A stretch of DNA of 64,000 nt from Mesorhizobium sp. WSM3626 (GCF_000513935.1 NZ_AZUY01000027.1:154-64153); one strand, 5' to 3'; shown: positions 37,375 to 46,393, numbered from the stretch's first letter. The notes: generated by a model from the sequence alone, not told the origin. Numbers and translations are program-made.

Positions 37375-37535
37375 GGCCGGTTCGGCTTTGGCCAGAGCTG
37401 GATCCAATTCAAGAGACGGAGCAAGATGCCGTCCAAAAGCCGCTTCATATTTTTCGCCGTCATTTTCTAGCGACCGTCCGCAAGGTCCGCGCAAGACTGG
37501 CGGCCTAGTCTTTGGGCACATGCCCGGAGATTCCC
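37375..37535 (+). promoter_or_regulatory. Intergenic region upstream of flgB with a possible leader peptide
   Basis: 161 bases that probably contain a promoter for the flgB series. A mini-frame at 37426-37470 (14 codons, hydrophobic end FIFFAVIF) has GGAG six bases before its ATG and could be a leader peptide, or chance. I see no recognised sigma-factor consensus. Confidence 0.3.
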
Positions 37536-37916
37536 ATGGAGCCTGTTTCCCTTTTCGATCTCGCCGCCAAGCAAGCGCAGTGGCTGTCCGTGCGTCAGTC
37601 GGCGGTCGCCGGCAACATCGCCAATGCCAACACGCCGGGCTACACGGCAAATGATGTCGAGCCGTTCGAGAAGGTGCTCGACCGCACCGCGGTGTCGCTC
37701 CAGATCACCGAGCCCGGCCATCTCGGCAGTGCTGCCACCAATGCCGGCTTCACCATCAAGCCGCAGGAAGACGACGGCGTGATCATGCCGTCCAAGAACA
37801 CGGTCGTGCTTGAAGACCAGCTTCTCAAGGCCGGCGAGGTACGCCGCTCCTTCGAACTCAACACGGCCATCGTCAAGGCATTCCACTCAATGATGATGAT
37901 GGCGGTGAAGAGCTGA
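37536..37916 (+). CDS. flgB: FlgB, proximal rod protein
   Basis: A 126-residue rod subunit with the family stretch [23 protein letters not shown] near residues 20-42. The ATG at 37536 has CGGAG at the right distance; an ATG eight codons upstream is less well placed. FlgB lies nearest the MS ring. After a 161-base gap it starts the flgB-flgC-fliE-flgG-flgA-flgI-motE-flgH-fliL-fliP series. The next gene starts two bases after its stop. Confidence 0.92.
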   Translation: MEPVSLFDLAAKQAQWLSVRQSAVAGNIANANTPGYTANDVEPFEKVLDRTAVSLQITEPGHLGSAATNAGFTIKPQEDDGVIMPSKNTVVLEDQLLKAGEVRRSFELNTAIVKAFHSMMMMAVKS

Positions 37917-37918
37917 TC

Positions 37919-38335
37919 ATGGACGCACTGACCGCAGCCCTCAAAGTCGCGGCATCAGGCCTCGGCGCCCAGTCCGAGCGCCTGCGCGTGGTCTCGGAAA
38001 ACCTCGCCAACGCCCAGTCGACAGGCACCGCGCCGGGCGCCGACCCGTATCGCCGCAAGACCATCAGCTTCGTCTCCGAACTCGACCGGGCTTCCGGCAG
38101 CTCGACGGTTGAAGTGAATTCGATCGACCGCGACCCGAGCAACTTTCCCGTCGAATTTCAGCCCGGCAACGAGGCTGCCGACGACAAGGGCTACGTCAAG
38201 ATGCCCAATGTGAACGTGCTGATCGAAATGGCCGACATGACCGAGGCCAACCGCTCCTACGAGGCCAACCTGCAAGTTGTGAAGCAGGCGCGCGACCTCA
38301 TTTCAATGACCATCGACCTGATGAGGAACCAATGA
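37919..38335 (+). CDS. flgC: FlgC, proximal rod protein
   Basis: A 138-residue rod subunit. The N-terminus has [30 protein letters not shown], and the C-terminus has the family helix [20 protein letters not shown] (residues near 98-117). Forms the proximal rod with FlgB and FlgF. Its stop overlaps the fliE start by four bases (ATGA), giving translational coupling. Confidence 0.93.
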   Translation: MDALTAALKVAASGLGAQSERLRVVSENLANAQSTGTAPGADPYRRKTISFVSELDRASGSSTVEVNSIDRDPSNFPVEFQPGNEAADDKGYVKMPNVNVLIEMADMTEANRSYEANLQVVKQARDLISMTIDLMRNQ

Positions 38336-38655
38336 TCGTCAACGGCATCGGCGCGCTCAACCTGAAGCCTGGACTGGGCGACACAGCCACCGACCTGCTT
38401 CAGGGCGGTGTCGCGCCCGCGACAGCCGGTAACCTTGGCACCTCCTTCGCCGAAGCGGTGAGCCAGGCTGCCTCCAAGACCGTCAGCACCATGCAGAATG
38501 CCGAGCAGGTGTCGCTCCAGGCGCTCAAGGGCGACGCCGACACCCGTCAGGTGGTCGATGCCGTGATGAGCGCCCAGCAGGCGCTGCAGACCGCCGTCGC
38601 CATCCGCGACAAGGTCGTCTCGGCCTATCTCGAAGTCAGTCGCATGGGCATCTGA
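38332..38655 (+). CDS. fliE: FliE, MS ring-rod junction protein
   Basis: A 107-residue protein linking FliF to the rod and required early in export. The C-terminal half shows the FliE pattern [20 protein letters not shown], then [26 protein letters not shown]. Start overlaps flgC by four bases; flgG follows after 10 bases. Confidence 0.91.
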   Translation: MIVNGIGALNLKPGLGDTATDLLQGGVAPATAGNLGTSFAEAVSQAASKTVSTMQNAEQVSLQALKGDADTRQVVDAVMSAQQALQTAVAIRDKVVSAYLEVSRMGI

Positions 38656-38665
38656 GGAGCACGCC

Positions 38666-39454
38666 ATGAAAGCACTCGCCATCGCCGCCACCGGCATGAA
38701 TGCCCAGCAGACCAATCTGGAAGTCATCGCCAACAACATCGCCAACATCAACACCACCGGCTACAAGCGCGCCCGCGCCGAATTCTCCGACCTGCTCTAC
38801 CAGGTCGACCGCACGCAAGGTGTGCCGAACCGTTCCAACGCCTCGCTGGTACCGGAAGGCGTTTCGATCGGTCTCGGCGTCAAGACGACCGCCGTGCGTA
38901 ACGTCCACACACAGGGCGAGCTGACCAGCACCGGCAACAGTTTCGACATGGCGCTCACCGGCAGGGGCTGGTTCCAGATCGAGGGTGCCGATGGCGGCAC
39001 GCTCTATACGCGCGCCGGCGCCTTCAACACCAACGCCACCGGCCAGCTGGTGACGGTTGACGGCGCCAGTGTCATTCCGGCCATCACCGTGCCGACTGAT
39101 GCGGTCGAGGTCATCGTCAACAAGACCGGCCAGGTGTTCGCCCGCATCGACGGCCAAACCAACCTGCAGAACCTCGGCCAGCTGCAGATCGTCAACTTCG
39201 CCAACGAAGCAGGTCTGGCACCGCTCGGCGACAATCTCTTCCAGGAAACGACAGCCTCCGGTCCCGCCAATGTCGGCGTGCCGGGCGATCCCGGCTTCGC
39301 CACCATCCAGCAAGGCTATCTCGAGGCTTCCAATGTCGACCCGGTCAAGGAAATCACCGAGCTGATCTCGGCGCAGCGCGCCTATGAGATGAACTCCAAG
39401 GTGATCCAGGCCGCCGACGACATGGCCTCCGTCGTCTCCAAGAACATCAGGTAA
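38666..39454 (+). CDS. flgG: FlgG, distal rod protein
   Basis: A 262-residue distal rod subunit, the usual FlgG length. The start [20 protein letters not shown] followed by [20 protein letters not shown] is canonical, as is the C-terminal [19 protein letters not shown]. FlgG forms the drive-shaft end of the rod crossing the periplasm. It is followed by flgA with three bases between. Confidence 0.96.
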   Translation: MKALAIAATGMNAQQTNLEVIANNIANINTTGYKRARAEFSDLLYQVDRTQGVPNRSNASLVPEGVSIGLGVKTTAVRNVHTQGELTSTGNSFDMALTGRGWFQIEGADGGTLYTRAGAFNTNATGQLVTVDGASVIPAITVPTDAVEVIVNKTGQVFARIDGQTNLQNLGQLQIVNFANEAGLAPLGDNLFQETTASGPANVGVPGDPGFATIQQGYLEASNVDPVKEITELISAQRAYEMNSKVIQAADDMASVVSKNIR

Positions 39455-39457
39455 CGG

Positions 39458-39997
39458 ATGATGGCCATGCCGATCTCCTGCTCCGCATTCCGCCGCGCCG
39501 CGCTGACCCTTGCGCTGGTGGCCGGCGGCATGCCGGCTTTCGCCCAGGAATCGGCCAGCCAATCGGCGGGCCAGTCGGCCACCCAGATCGCCAGCAACCA
39601 GCCTGCCGGCGAGGTCGTGCTGATCCCCAACCGCGTCATCTATCCCGGCGAGACGATCGAACTCGGCGCCCTGAAGCAGGTGACCCTCATCCCGGGCAAG
39701 CACAGGCCGGATGCGGTGGCGACCCGTTCCGAGGAACTCCAGGGCAAGATCGCCAAGCGCACGCTGCTGCCCGGCCGCTACATTCCTTCCACCGCCATCC
39801 GCGAGGCCTGGCTGGTCGAACAGGGTGCCGCCGTGCAGGTCTTCTTCATCGCCGGCGGGCTGACGATAACGGCCACCGCCGTGACCTTGCAGCCGGGCTC
39901 GGCCGGCGACTTCATCAAGGTTCGCAACAGCGACAGCGGCAAGATCCTCTCCGGCACGGTGATGGCCGACGGCACAATCCAGGTCGGCGCTTCATGA
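39458..39997 (+). CDS. flgA: FlgA, P-ring assembly chaperone
   Basis: 179 residues with a signal peptide (hydrophobic RAALTLALVAGGMPAFA, likely cleavage near residue 29), then a C-terminal SAF-like domain (RTLLPGRYIPSTAIREAWLV, VKVRNSDSGKIL-like FIKVRNSDSGKILSG). FlgA is the periplasmic chaperone for FlgI. Three methionines within the first four residues leave the exact start open (39458, 39461 or 39467). The stop overlaps flgI by four bases. Confidence 0.9.
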   Translation: MMAMPISCSAFRRAALTLALVAGGMPAFAQESASQSAGQSATQIASNQPAGEVVLIPNRVIYPGETIELGALKQVTLIPGKHRPDAVATRSEELQGKIAKRTLLPGRYIPSTAIREAWLVEQGAAVQVFFIAGGLTITATAVTLQPGSAGDFIKVRNSDSGKILSGTVMADGTIQVGAS

Positions 39998-41235
39998 CGC
40001 GCCCATTTGCCCTTCTGCTCGCGGCGGCACTTGGCCTGCAGCCGGCGCTGGCCGATGGCCTGACGCCCAAGGCCAAACGCGAGCTCGCCGCCAGGAATGG
40101 CGGTGTCTACGACGATCCGGAATATGATCCGGCCACCACCACCCGCATGTTCCGCGTTTCGCCCGGGCCAAGTTCGCTGCCACCAGGCCAGGTCGCTTCG
40201 CGCATCAAGGACATTGCCCAGCTGCAGAGCTCGCGCGACAACCAGCTCGTCGGCTACGGCCTCGTCATCGGGCTGGCCGGATCTGGCGACAGCCTGCGCA
40301 ATTCGCCGTTCACCGAACAGTCAATCCGCGCCATGCTCGAAAATCTCGGCATCGCCACCGAAGGCGGCAGCGCGCGCGCCAAGAACGTCGCGGCCGTCAT
40401 CGTCACCGCCAACATGCCGCCCTATGTGCAGTCGGGCGCCCGCATCGACATAGACGTCTCCTCGATGGGCGACGCCACCTCGCTTGCCGGCGGCACGCTG
40501 ATCATGACGCCGCTGAAGGCGGCGGACGGCGAGATATACGCCGTCGGCCAGGGCGCGGTCATCGTTTCCGGTTTCACCGCCCAGGGTCAGGCCCAGCAAT
40601 TGACGCAGGGCGTGCCGACCGCCGGCCGCGTGCCGAACGGGGCCATAGTCGAGCGGCAGGTGAAGGCCGAGTTCGACGACCAGTCGACGCTGACGCTGCA
40701 ATTGCGCAATCCCGATTTTTCGACCGCTATCCGCATCGCCGACGCGATCAACGACTACACCGCCCAGCGCTTCGGCATGCGCGTGGCGGCAGAGCGCGAT
40801 TCCCGAACCGTGCAGATCAGGCGGCCGAAGAGTGTTTCGGCGGCCCGCTTCTATGCCGAGATCGAGAACCTGGTGGTCGAGTCCGACACGCCGGCCCGCG
40901 TCGTTATCGACGAGCGCACCGGTACCATCGTCATCGGCAACGACGTTAAGATCTCGCGTGTCGCCATCAGCCATGGCACGCTGACGGTGCGCATCACGGA
41001 AGCGCCGCGCGTCGTGCAGCCCGAACCCTTCTCCAAGGGCGAGACCGCCGTCGAGCCGTTCACCGCAATCGACGCCAGCCGGCCCGATGCCCGCGTCGCC
41101 GTGCTCGACGGGCCCGACCTGCAAACCCTTGTTTCCGGCCTCAACCGTCTCGGCGTCAAGCCGGACGGCATCATTGCCATCCTGCAAGGCATCAAGTCGG
41201 CCGGCGCCCTGCAAGCCGATCTGGTTCTCCAATAG
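39994..41235 (+). CDS. flgI: FlgI, P-ring protein
   Basis: 413 residues with a signal peptide (ALLLAAALGLQPALA, cleaved near residue 20) and family marks RIKDIAQLQSSRDNQLVGYGL, IRAMLENLGI, and VSSMGDATSLAGGTLIMTPL. It forms the periplasmic bushing around the rod in peptidoglycan. A mature protein starting near DGLTPKAKREL. Overlaps flgA by four bases; motE starts three bases after its stop. Confidence 0.96.
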   Translation: MTRPFALLLAAALGLQPALADGLTPKAKRELAARNGGVYDDPEYDPATTTRMFRVSPGPSSLPPGQVASRIKDIAQLQSSRDNQLVGYGLVIGLAGSGDSLRNSPFTEQSIRAMLENLGIATEGGSARAKNVAAVIVTANMPPYVQSGARIDIDVSSMGDATSLAGGTLIMTPLKAADGEIYAVGQGAVIVSGFTAQGQAQQLTQGVPTAGRVPNGAIVERQVKAEFDDQSTLTLQLRNPDFSTAIRIADAINDYTAQRFGMRVAAERDSRTVQIRRPKSVSAARFYAEIENLVVESDTPARVVIDERTGTIVIGNDVKISRVAISHGTLTVRITEAPRVVQPEPFSKGETAVEPFTAIDASRPDARVAVLDGPDLQTLVSGLNRLGVKPDGIIAILQGIKSAGALQADLVLQ

Positions 41236-41238
41236 GCG

Positions 41239-41820
41239 ATGCCGATGATCTCCTCCCTCTCGCCCCGTGAAAGACGCCGCTCCCGCACCTTCCTGTTTGC
41301 GGCCGCCCTCACGGCCATGCCTGTTTTTGGTGGCGCACACGCGGACGATACCGTGCGCCAAGTTCTGCCCGGTGCGCAGCCCATGGTCGCGCCGCAGCAA
41401 TTGACGCGGCAGAAAGCGCCGGACCAAAGCGAGATCGAGCGCTTCTGCTCCAATATCGCCGACGCCGCTCGCGACCGCCGCTATGCCTTGCAGGCCGAGG
41501 AGTTGAAACAGCTCCAGGCCGGCATCGACGAGCGCATGAAAGCTCTGGACGCAAAGAAAGCCGAATACGAGACCTGGCTGAAGCGGCGCGAAGTGTTCCT
41601 GGCCCGGGCCGAGGACGGCGTCGTCAAGATCTATGCCGGCATGAAGCCCGATGCGGCGGCCGAACGCCTGGCGATCGTCAATGCAGACCTGGCCGCGGCC
41701 ATCCTGATGAAGCTCGATTCACGCAAGGCGGGCGTCATCCTCAACGAAATGGACCAGAAGGCGGCGGCGACGCTCACCGGCATCATGGCCAGCGCAGCCC
41801 GAAGGGTAGATCCGTCATGA
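41239..41820 (+). CDS. motE: MotE, periplasmic chaperone for MotC
   Basis: 193 residues with a signal-like N-terminus (TFLFAAALTAMPVFGGAHA, cleavage near 35), a coiled-coil at about 75-125 (QAEELKQLQAGIDERMKALD) and an MgtE-N-like C-terminal part (MKPDAAAERLAIVNADLAAA, VILNEMDQKAAATL). In Sinorhizobium the gene between flgI and flgH encodes MotE, a specific chaperone for the motor protein MotC, and the position here is the same. The cognate motC is at 50147. Overlaps flgH by four bases. Confidence 0.87.
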   Translation: MPMISSLSPRERRRSRTFLFAAALTAMPVFGGAHADDTVRQVLPGAQPMVAPQQLTRQKAPDQSEIERFCSNIADAARDRRYALQAEELKQLQAGIDERMKALDAKKAEYETWLKRREVFLARAEDGVVKIYAGMKPDAAAERLAIVNADLAAAILMKLDSRKAGVILNEMDQKAAATLTGIMASAARRVDPS

Positions 41821-42521
41821 TCCGCAGAATGCTCATCCTGTGCGCGGCGGCAGCCTTGTCCGGCTGTGGCACCAACTTCAAGGAGATCGGCAGGGAACCG
41901 GCGCTGTCGCCGGTCGGATCGGGCATCGGCAGCGACGGGGCAGCGCCCTACAGCTATCCTCAGCCGCCCGCCACGCCGGTCAAGAAGTTCTCTCTGTGGG
42001 ACGATCGCCAGAGCCGGCTGTTCACCGATCCCAGGGCGCTGCGCGAAGGCGACATCCTGACCGTCAGGATCAAGCTCAACGACAAGGCCAATTTCAAGAA
42101 CCAGAACGACAGGAGCCGCACTGCCGCGCGCAAGCTGGGCTATGACGCCACGCTCGGATGGGACGGCCACAGCACCAGCGGCAAGGGCGACGCCGGCCTG
42201 AATTCCAGCACCGAAACCAACGCCGACGGCGAAATCAAGCGCTCGGAGAACCTCGAGCTCAACGTCGCCGCCGTCGTCACCGAGGTCCTTCCCAACGGCA
42301 ATTTGATGATCAGGGGTTCACAGGAAGTGCGCGTCAACTACGAGCTCAGGGTGCTTACCATCGCCGGCATGGTGCGCCCGTCGGACATCGGCGCGGAGAA
42401 CACCATCTCCTATGAACGCATCGCCGAGGCGCGGATCTCCTATGGCGGCCGCGGTCGCGTCAGCGAGATCCAGCAGCCGGCCTACGGCCAGCAGGTCCTC
42501 GACCAGGTTCTTCCGTTCTAG
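41817..42521 (+). CDS. flgH: FlgH, L-ring lipoprotein
   Basis: A 234-residue outer-membrane lipoprotein. The lipobox LSGC with Cys17 lies after a short hydrophobic signal (MLILCAAAALSGC). Family marks are LWDDRQSRLFTDPRALREGD and VLPNGNLMIRGSQEVRVNYE, and the C-terminus RGRVSEIQQPAYGQQVLDQV. Forms the L ring around the rod. Start overlaps motE by four bases. Confidence 0.95.
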   Translation: MIRRMLILCAAAALSGCGTNFKEIGREPALSPVGSGIGSDGAAPYSYPQPPATPVKKFSLWDDRQSRLFTDPRALREGDILTVRIKLNDKANFKNQNDRSRTAARKLGYDATLGWDGHSTSGKGDAGLNSSTETNADGEIKRSENLELNVAAVVTEVLPNGNLMIRGSQEVRVNYELRVLTIAGMVRPSDIGAENTISYERIAEARISYGGRGRVSEIQQPAYGQQVLDQVLPF

Positions 42522-42556
42522 TTGTTGGCGTTCTGGGGATTGGAGAGCAAAGCGCC

Positions 42557-43051
42557 GTGGCCAATGTCGAACAGGTTCAGCCTCGCAAGGGTCCTTCCCT
42601 TGCCATCCAGGGCGCCATGCTGCTCGTGGTGACGGCGGCCGCCATCGGCATGGGCTGGATGTCAGGCGGCTACCTCAAAGGCGTCGATGCACCACCATCG
42701 GTGCCGGTTGCGCCTGAAAATGAGGGCAAGGTCGCCCAGCCCGCCGCCGCACAACAGCCTGGCACGGGCCCGACGCTTGTCGCACTGGCGCCGATCACCA
42801 CCAACATCGCCTCGCCCGCGGATACCTGGATCAGGATGGAAGTATCCGTGGTCTATGACGCGCCGCAGCCGCCGGCCATGGCGGAGGACATTCAACAGGA
42901 TCTTCTGGCTTTCGTACGTACCCTGAAGACGCACCAGATCGAAGGCGCCAGCGGCTACCAGCATCTGAAGGCCGATCTCGACGAACGCGCCTCGATCCGC
43001 AGCCAGGGGCACGTCAAACAGGTTCTTATCAGGACATTGCTGCTCGAATGA
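42557..43051 (+). CDS. fliL: FliL, basal-body-associated protein
   Basis: 164 residues from GTG at 42557 with GGAG upstream. A single membrane segment follows a short cytoplasmic tail (AIQGAMLLVVTAAAIGMGWMSGGYL, about 14-38), then a periplasmic domain with ADTWIRMEVSVVYDAP and the family C-terminus RSQGHVKQVLIRTLLLE. FliL surrounds the stator and supports torque. It is divergent in sequence, so the call relies on length, topology, the C-terminus and the slot before fliP. Overlaps fliP by four bases. Confidence 0.85.
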   Translation: MANVEQVQPRKGPSLAIQGAMLLVVTAAAIGMGWMSGGYLKGVDAPPSVPVAPENEGKVAQPAAAQQPGTGPTLVALAPITTNIASPADTWIRMEVSVVYDAPQPPAMAEDIQQDLLAFVRTLKTHQIEGASGYQHLKADLDERASIRSQGHVKQVLIRTLLLE

Positions 43052-43779
43052 GAAAATTCCTTCTTGCCGCGGTACTGATCGGTGCCGCCACCTCCGTCGC
43101 GGCGGCCCAGCAACTGGACCTTGGCGGCATCGGCAAGGCCGATGGCACCACCGTCGGCTACATCATCCAGATGTTCGGCCTGCTTACCGTCTTGTCGGTG
43201 GCGCCGGGGCTGCTGATCATGGTGACGAGCTTCACCCGCTTCGTTATCGCCTTCTCGATCCTGCGTGCCGGCATCGGCCTGCAATCGACGCCGGCGAACC
43301 TCATCCTCATTTCGCTGTCGCTGTTCATGACCTTCTATGTCATGGCGCCGACCTTCGATCAGGCCTGGAATACCGGCGTCAAGCCGCTGATGGACAACCA
43401 GATCAGCCAGACCGAGGCCTTCGAGAAGATTTCCGATCCGTTCCGCACTTTCATGCTGCACAATGTGCGCGACAAGGACTTCGATCTTTTCGCCGATCTC
43501 GCCCGCGAGCGCGGCCAGGTCGTTGCCAAGGAGACCGTCGACCTGCGCATCCTGGTGCCCGCCTTCATGATCTCCGAAATCCGGCGCGGCTTCGAGATCG
43601 GCTTCCTGATCGTGCTGCCATTCCTGGTCATCGATCTGATCGTCGCCACCATCACCATGGCGATGGGCATGATGATGCTGCCGCCCACGGTCGTGTCGCT
43701 GCCGTTCAAGATCCTGTTCTTCGTCCTGATCGACGGCTGGAACCTGCTCGTCGGCAGCCTGGTGCGCTCTTTCACCTGA
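43048..43779 (+). CDS. fliP: FliP, flagellar export gate protein
   Basis: A 243-residue core protein of the export gate. It has a cleavable N-terminal signal (FLLAAVLIGAATSVAAA) and four membrane segments; conserved stretches are LLIMVTSFTRFVIAFSILR and LVPAFMISEIRRGFEIGFL, then LVIDLIVATITMAMGMMML. FliP forms the pore with FliQ and FliR; fliQ is 16 kb away at 59405 and fliR is not in the window. Last gene of its operon, before the flagellin region. Confidence 0.96.
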   Translation: MRKFLLAAVLIGAATSVAAAQQLDLGGIGKADGTTVGYIIQMFGLLTVLSVAPGLLIMVTSFTRFVIAFSILRAGIGLQSTPANLILISLSLFMTFYVMAPTFDQAWNTGVKPLMDNQISQTEAFEKISDPFRTFMLHNVRDKDFDLFADLARERGQVVAKETVDLRILVPAFMISEIRRGFEIGFLIVLPFLVIDLIVATITMAMGMMMLPPTVVSLPFKILFFVLIDGWNLLVGSLVRSFT

Positions 43780-44021
43780 TCCTCTGCGCTCGACATCAGG
43801 CACCGCTCGGCCGAGGAACCGGGCAGCGCGAGGATCATCGAATTTTCTCCGAATTATTTTCGATTAACCGTTCAGTTTAGTCCTTTGGTAGGGACTCGCC
43901 GCCATAGTCGCTCGCAGATGGCGGGTGACCCAAACGCAACGGTCATTGGCATGATGCCGCTCCGTCATACCGGACAAACCGGTATGCAAAAAACTCCTGT
44001 AAAAACAAGGTACGAGTAGCA
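43780..44021 (+). promoter_or_regulatory. flaA upstream region and leader
   Basis: 242 bases. TTAACC occurs at 43864-43869 and an inverted repeat AGTCC-N8-GGACT at 43879-43896. In the probable mRNA leader a perfect hairpin, CATACCGG / CCGGTATG with loop ACAAA, lies at 43966-43986, 35 bases before the ATG. The hairpin is a candidate contact for FlbT or for leader control; the promoter itself is not identified by consensus. Confidence 0.5.
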
Positions 44022-45008
44022 ATGGCCAGTATCATGACCAACGCCGCAGCGTTGACCGCGCTGCAGAGCTTGAACGCCACCCAGAAGAGCCTCGACACCA
44101 CCCAGTCCCGCATCTCGACGGGCTATCGCGTCTCCCAGGCTTCGGACAACGCCGCCTACTGGTCGATCGCGACCACGATGCGCTCCGACAACCAGGCCAT
44201 GTCCACCGTTTCGGACTCGCTCGGCCTCGGCGCCTCGAAGGTCGACACCGCCTACACCGGCATGAACAGCGCGATCACCACCATCAACTCGATCCAGCAG
44301 AAGCTGACCGCGTCCTACGGTCAGACCGACGCCTCCAAGGAAAAGACCCAGGTCGAAATCAAGGCACTTCAGGATCAGTTGAAGGCCTACGCCGATGGCG
44401 CCACCTTCTCGGGCACCAACATGCTTTCGGTGTCCACGGCTTCGGGTACGGCGGCCGACGTGAAAGTCGTTTCGGCTTTCAATCGTAGCGCCACCGGCTC
44501 GGTTTCGATTTCGACGATCGACGTCAATGTCGAAAGCATCAAGCTCTATGACGCCGGCGCTGCGCCGACCGCCAAGGGCATTCTGGACACAGCCCGCCTC
44601 GGCGCCACTGGCGCTGCGGTTACAACCGCCTCGGCTCCGACCCTGGGCGCTGCCGCAGCGGGCACCGACACTTATTCGGTCTCCAGCCTGGCCATCTTCT
44701 CGGGCACCACGGCGGCCAGCGACAGCCAGATCTCGCAGATGATGACCGTCGTCGACGCCGCGCTCAAGGACATGACGACCGCCGCCACCAAGCTCGGCGC
44801 CGCCAAGAGCTCGATCGACCTGCAGAAGACCTTCACCTCGAGCCTGATGGACTCCATCGATCGCGGCGTCGGCCAGCTCGTCGATGCCGACATGAACAAG
44901 GAATCGACCCGCCTCCAGGCTCTGCAGGTTCAGCAGCAGCTCGGCGTCCAGGCGCTGTCGATCGCCAACGGCTCGTCGCAGTCGATCCTGTCGCTCTTCC
45001 GCGGCTGA
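44022..45008 (+). CDS. flaA: Flagellin (copy 1)
   Basis: A 328-residue flagellin. The conserved N-terminal D0/D1 part (TNAAALTALQSLNATQKSLD, then ISTGYRVSQASDNAAYWSIA) and C-terminal part (MDSIDRGVGQLVDADMNKES, then QSILSLFRG) flank a variable Ala/Thr/Ser-rich centre at about 135-245. The lack of a D2/D3 insert and the AAYWSIATTMRSDNQ motif are typical of rhizobial complex-flagellum flagellins. Exported by the type III pathway and polymerised without a FliD cap gene nearby. The following gene is a close paralogue. Confidence 0.95.
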   Translation: MASIMTNAAALTALQSLNATQKSLDTTQSRISTGYRVSQASDNAAYWSIATTMRSDNQAMSTVSDSLGLGASKVDTAYTGMNSAITTINSIQQKLTASYGQTDASKEKTQVEIKALQDQLKAYADGATFSGTNMLSVSTASGTAADVKVVSAFNRSATGSVSISTIDVNVESIKLYDAGAAPTAKGILDTARLGATGAAVTTASAPTLGAAAAGTDTYSVSSLAIFSGTTAASDSQISQMMTVVDAALKDMTTAATKLGAAKSSIDLQKTFTSSLMDSIDRGVGQLVDADMNKESTRLQALQVQQQLGVQALSIANGSSQSILSLFRG

Positions 45009-45033
45009 TCGCTCTCGACCGACCAAACTAAGC

Positions 45034-45064
45034 AAACGGGCCGCGCCAGAAGCGCGGTCCGTTT
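45034..45064 (+). terminator. Terminator-like hairpin after flaA
   Basis: A 13-base stem, AAACGGGCCGCGC / GCGCGGTCCGTTT, with one G-T wobble and a CAGAA loop, 25 bases after the flaA stop. It lacks a long T-run but ends in GTTT and GTTT again. It separates flaA from flaB transcription. Confidence 0.7.
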
Positions 45065-45286
45065 CGCGTTTGCTCCAGCCCCGCGCAACTCTCGTTCCTT
45101 AACCCTCTAAAGTCGGCTTTTAATAGGCCGTTAACCATAACGCGCTAGTCATGGTTAACCAATGACTTACAACGGATTACCGAATCGGCCCAATCGGGGC
45201 GGCGGCAATCCACGGGCGGGTCGAGCGGCTCGCGAGGGCAACGCCGGTTTTTGAGAAAGACCGGTCTGGAAAAAGGAGCGAGTTTC
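45065..45286 (+). promoter_or_regulatory. flaB upstream region and leader
   Basis: Three copies of TTAACC occur at 45099, 45131 and 45155; the last is the centre of the palindrome TGGTTAACCA (45152-45161). In the leader a hairpin of nine pairs, CCGGTTTTT / AAAGACCGG (one G-T) with loop GAG, lies at 45244-45264, ten bases before the ribosome site AGGAG. Together these look like a regulated promoter and a structured leader, matching the arrangement before flaA. Confidence 0.5.
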
Positions 45287-46357
45287 TTGGCGAGCATCAT
45301 GACGAACGCTGCGGCGTTGACTGCACTTCAGAGCCTCAACGCCACCAACAAGTCGCTTGAGCAGACACAGGCCCGCATCTCGACGGGCTACAGGGTCTCC
45401 GAAGCATCCGACAACGCGGCCTACTGGTCGATCGCCACGACGATGCGCTCCGACAACCAGGCGCTCTCGACCGTGCAGGACGCGCTCGGCCTCGGCGCCT
45501 CGAAAGTCGATACCGCTTATACCGGCATGAACAATGCGCTGGACACGATCGGCAAGATCAAGACCAAATTGCTCTCCACCATTGGCCAGACAGCCGCTGC
45601 CAAGGCGAAGACACAGACCGAAATCACGGCCCTCCAGGCGCAGATGAAGTCCTTTGCCGATGCCGCCACCTTTTCGGGTTCTAATTACCTTTCGGTGACA
45701 TCGACACAGGTCGCCGCCGCCAATGACGGCGTCCAGGCCAACGCCAAGATCGTCTCGTCCTTCAATCGCTCCTCCTCGGGCGCCATTTCGCTCGGCACGA
45801 TCGACATCGATGTCGAGAGCACCAAGCTGTTCGATTCCGGTCTCTCCACCGCCGTCAAGAACCAGGGCACGCTCGACCGCCAGACCTCGGTCTATTCCAC
45901 GGCGGCCGCCCAGAACCTGTATGATACCGCTTATGCGGCCGCAATCGCCGGCGGCGGCACGGACATTGCCGCCAACACCGCCGGCCAGACCGCGGCCGGT
46001 GCGGTGGTTCCCAGGATCGACAATGTTTCCGCTTACAATCTCGATATCACGGCGGCCGGCGTGACCGACGACATCATCACCCAGATGGTCGGCAAAATCG
46101 ACAAGGTCATGAGCCAGTTGACCGACTCCGCCACCATCCTCGGTTCGGCCAAGAGCAGCATCGACCTGCAGAAGACCTTCACGCAGAGCCTGATGGACTC
46201 CATCGACCGCGGCGTCGGCCAGCTCGTCGATGCGGACATGAACAAGGAATCGACCCGCCTCCAGGCGCTGCAGGTGCAGCAGCAGCTCGGCATCCAGTCG
46301 CTGTCGATCGCCAACAGCTCCTCGCAGTCGATCCTGTCGCTGTTCAAGAACGGCTAA
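45287..46357 (+). CDS. flaB: Flagellin (copy 2)
   Basis: 356 residues from a TTG at 45287, eight bases after AGGAG; the protein then begins (M)ASIMTNAAALTALQ exactly like the first flagellin. An ATG four codons later is the alternative. N- and C-terminal thirds are nearly the same as flaA, but the variable centre is longer (including VYSTAAAQNLYDTAYAAAIA). A close paralogue from tandem duplication; in rhizobia mixed flagellins build one rigid complex filament. The TTG start may lower translation relative to flaA. Confidence 0.93.
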   Translation: MASIMTNAAALTALQSLNATNKSLEQTQARISTGYRVSEASDNAAYWSIATTMRSDNQALSTVQDALGLGASKVDTAYTGMNNALDTIGKIKTKLLSTIGQTAAAKAKTQTEITALQAQMKSFADAATFSGSNYLSVTSTQVAAANDGVQANAKIVSSFNRSSSGAISLGTIDIDVESTKLFDSGLSTAVKNQGTLDRQTSVYSTAAAQNLYDTAYAAAIAGGGTDIAANTAGQTAAGAVVPRIDNVSAYNLDITAAGVTDDIITQMVGKIDKVMSQLTDSATILGSAKSSIDLQKTFTQSLMDSIDRGVGQLVDADMNKESTRLQALQVQQQLGIQSLSIANSSSQSILSLFKNG

Positions 46358-46393
46358 TTCAACCTTAGCCGACGGATACGTCGATTTCCAATT

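Noticed and set aside
35061..37463. An 800-codon open frame on the minus strand across fliI and its neighbour
   Set aside because: It is antisense to fliI, flgF and the membrane-protein gene, all well supported. Long antisense frames arise from high GC at third codon positions. Its translation is Arg/Ser/Ala-rich with no domain.
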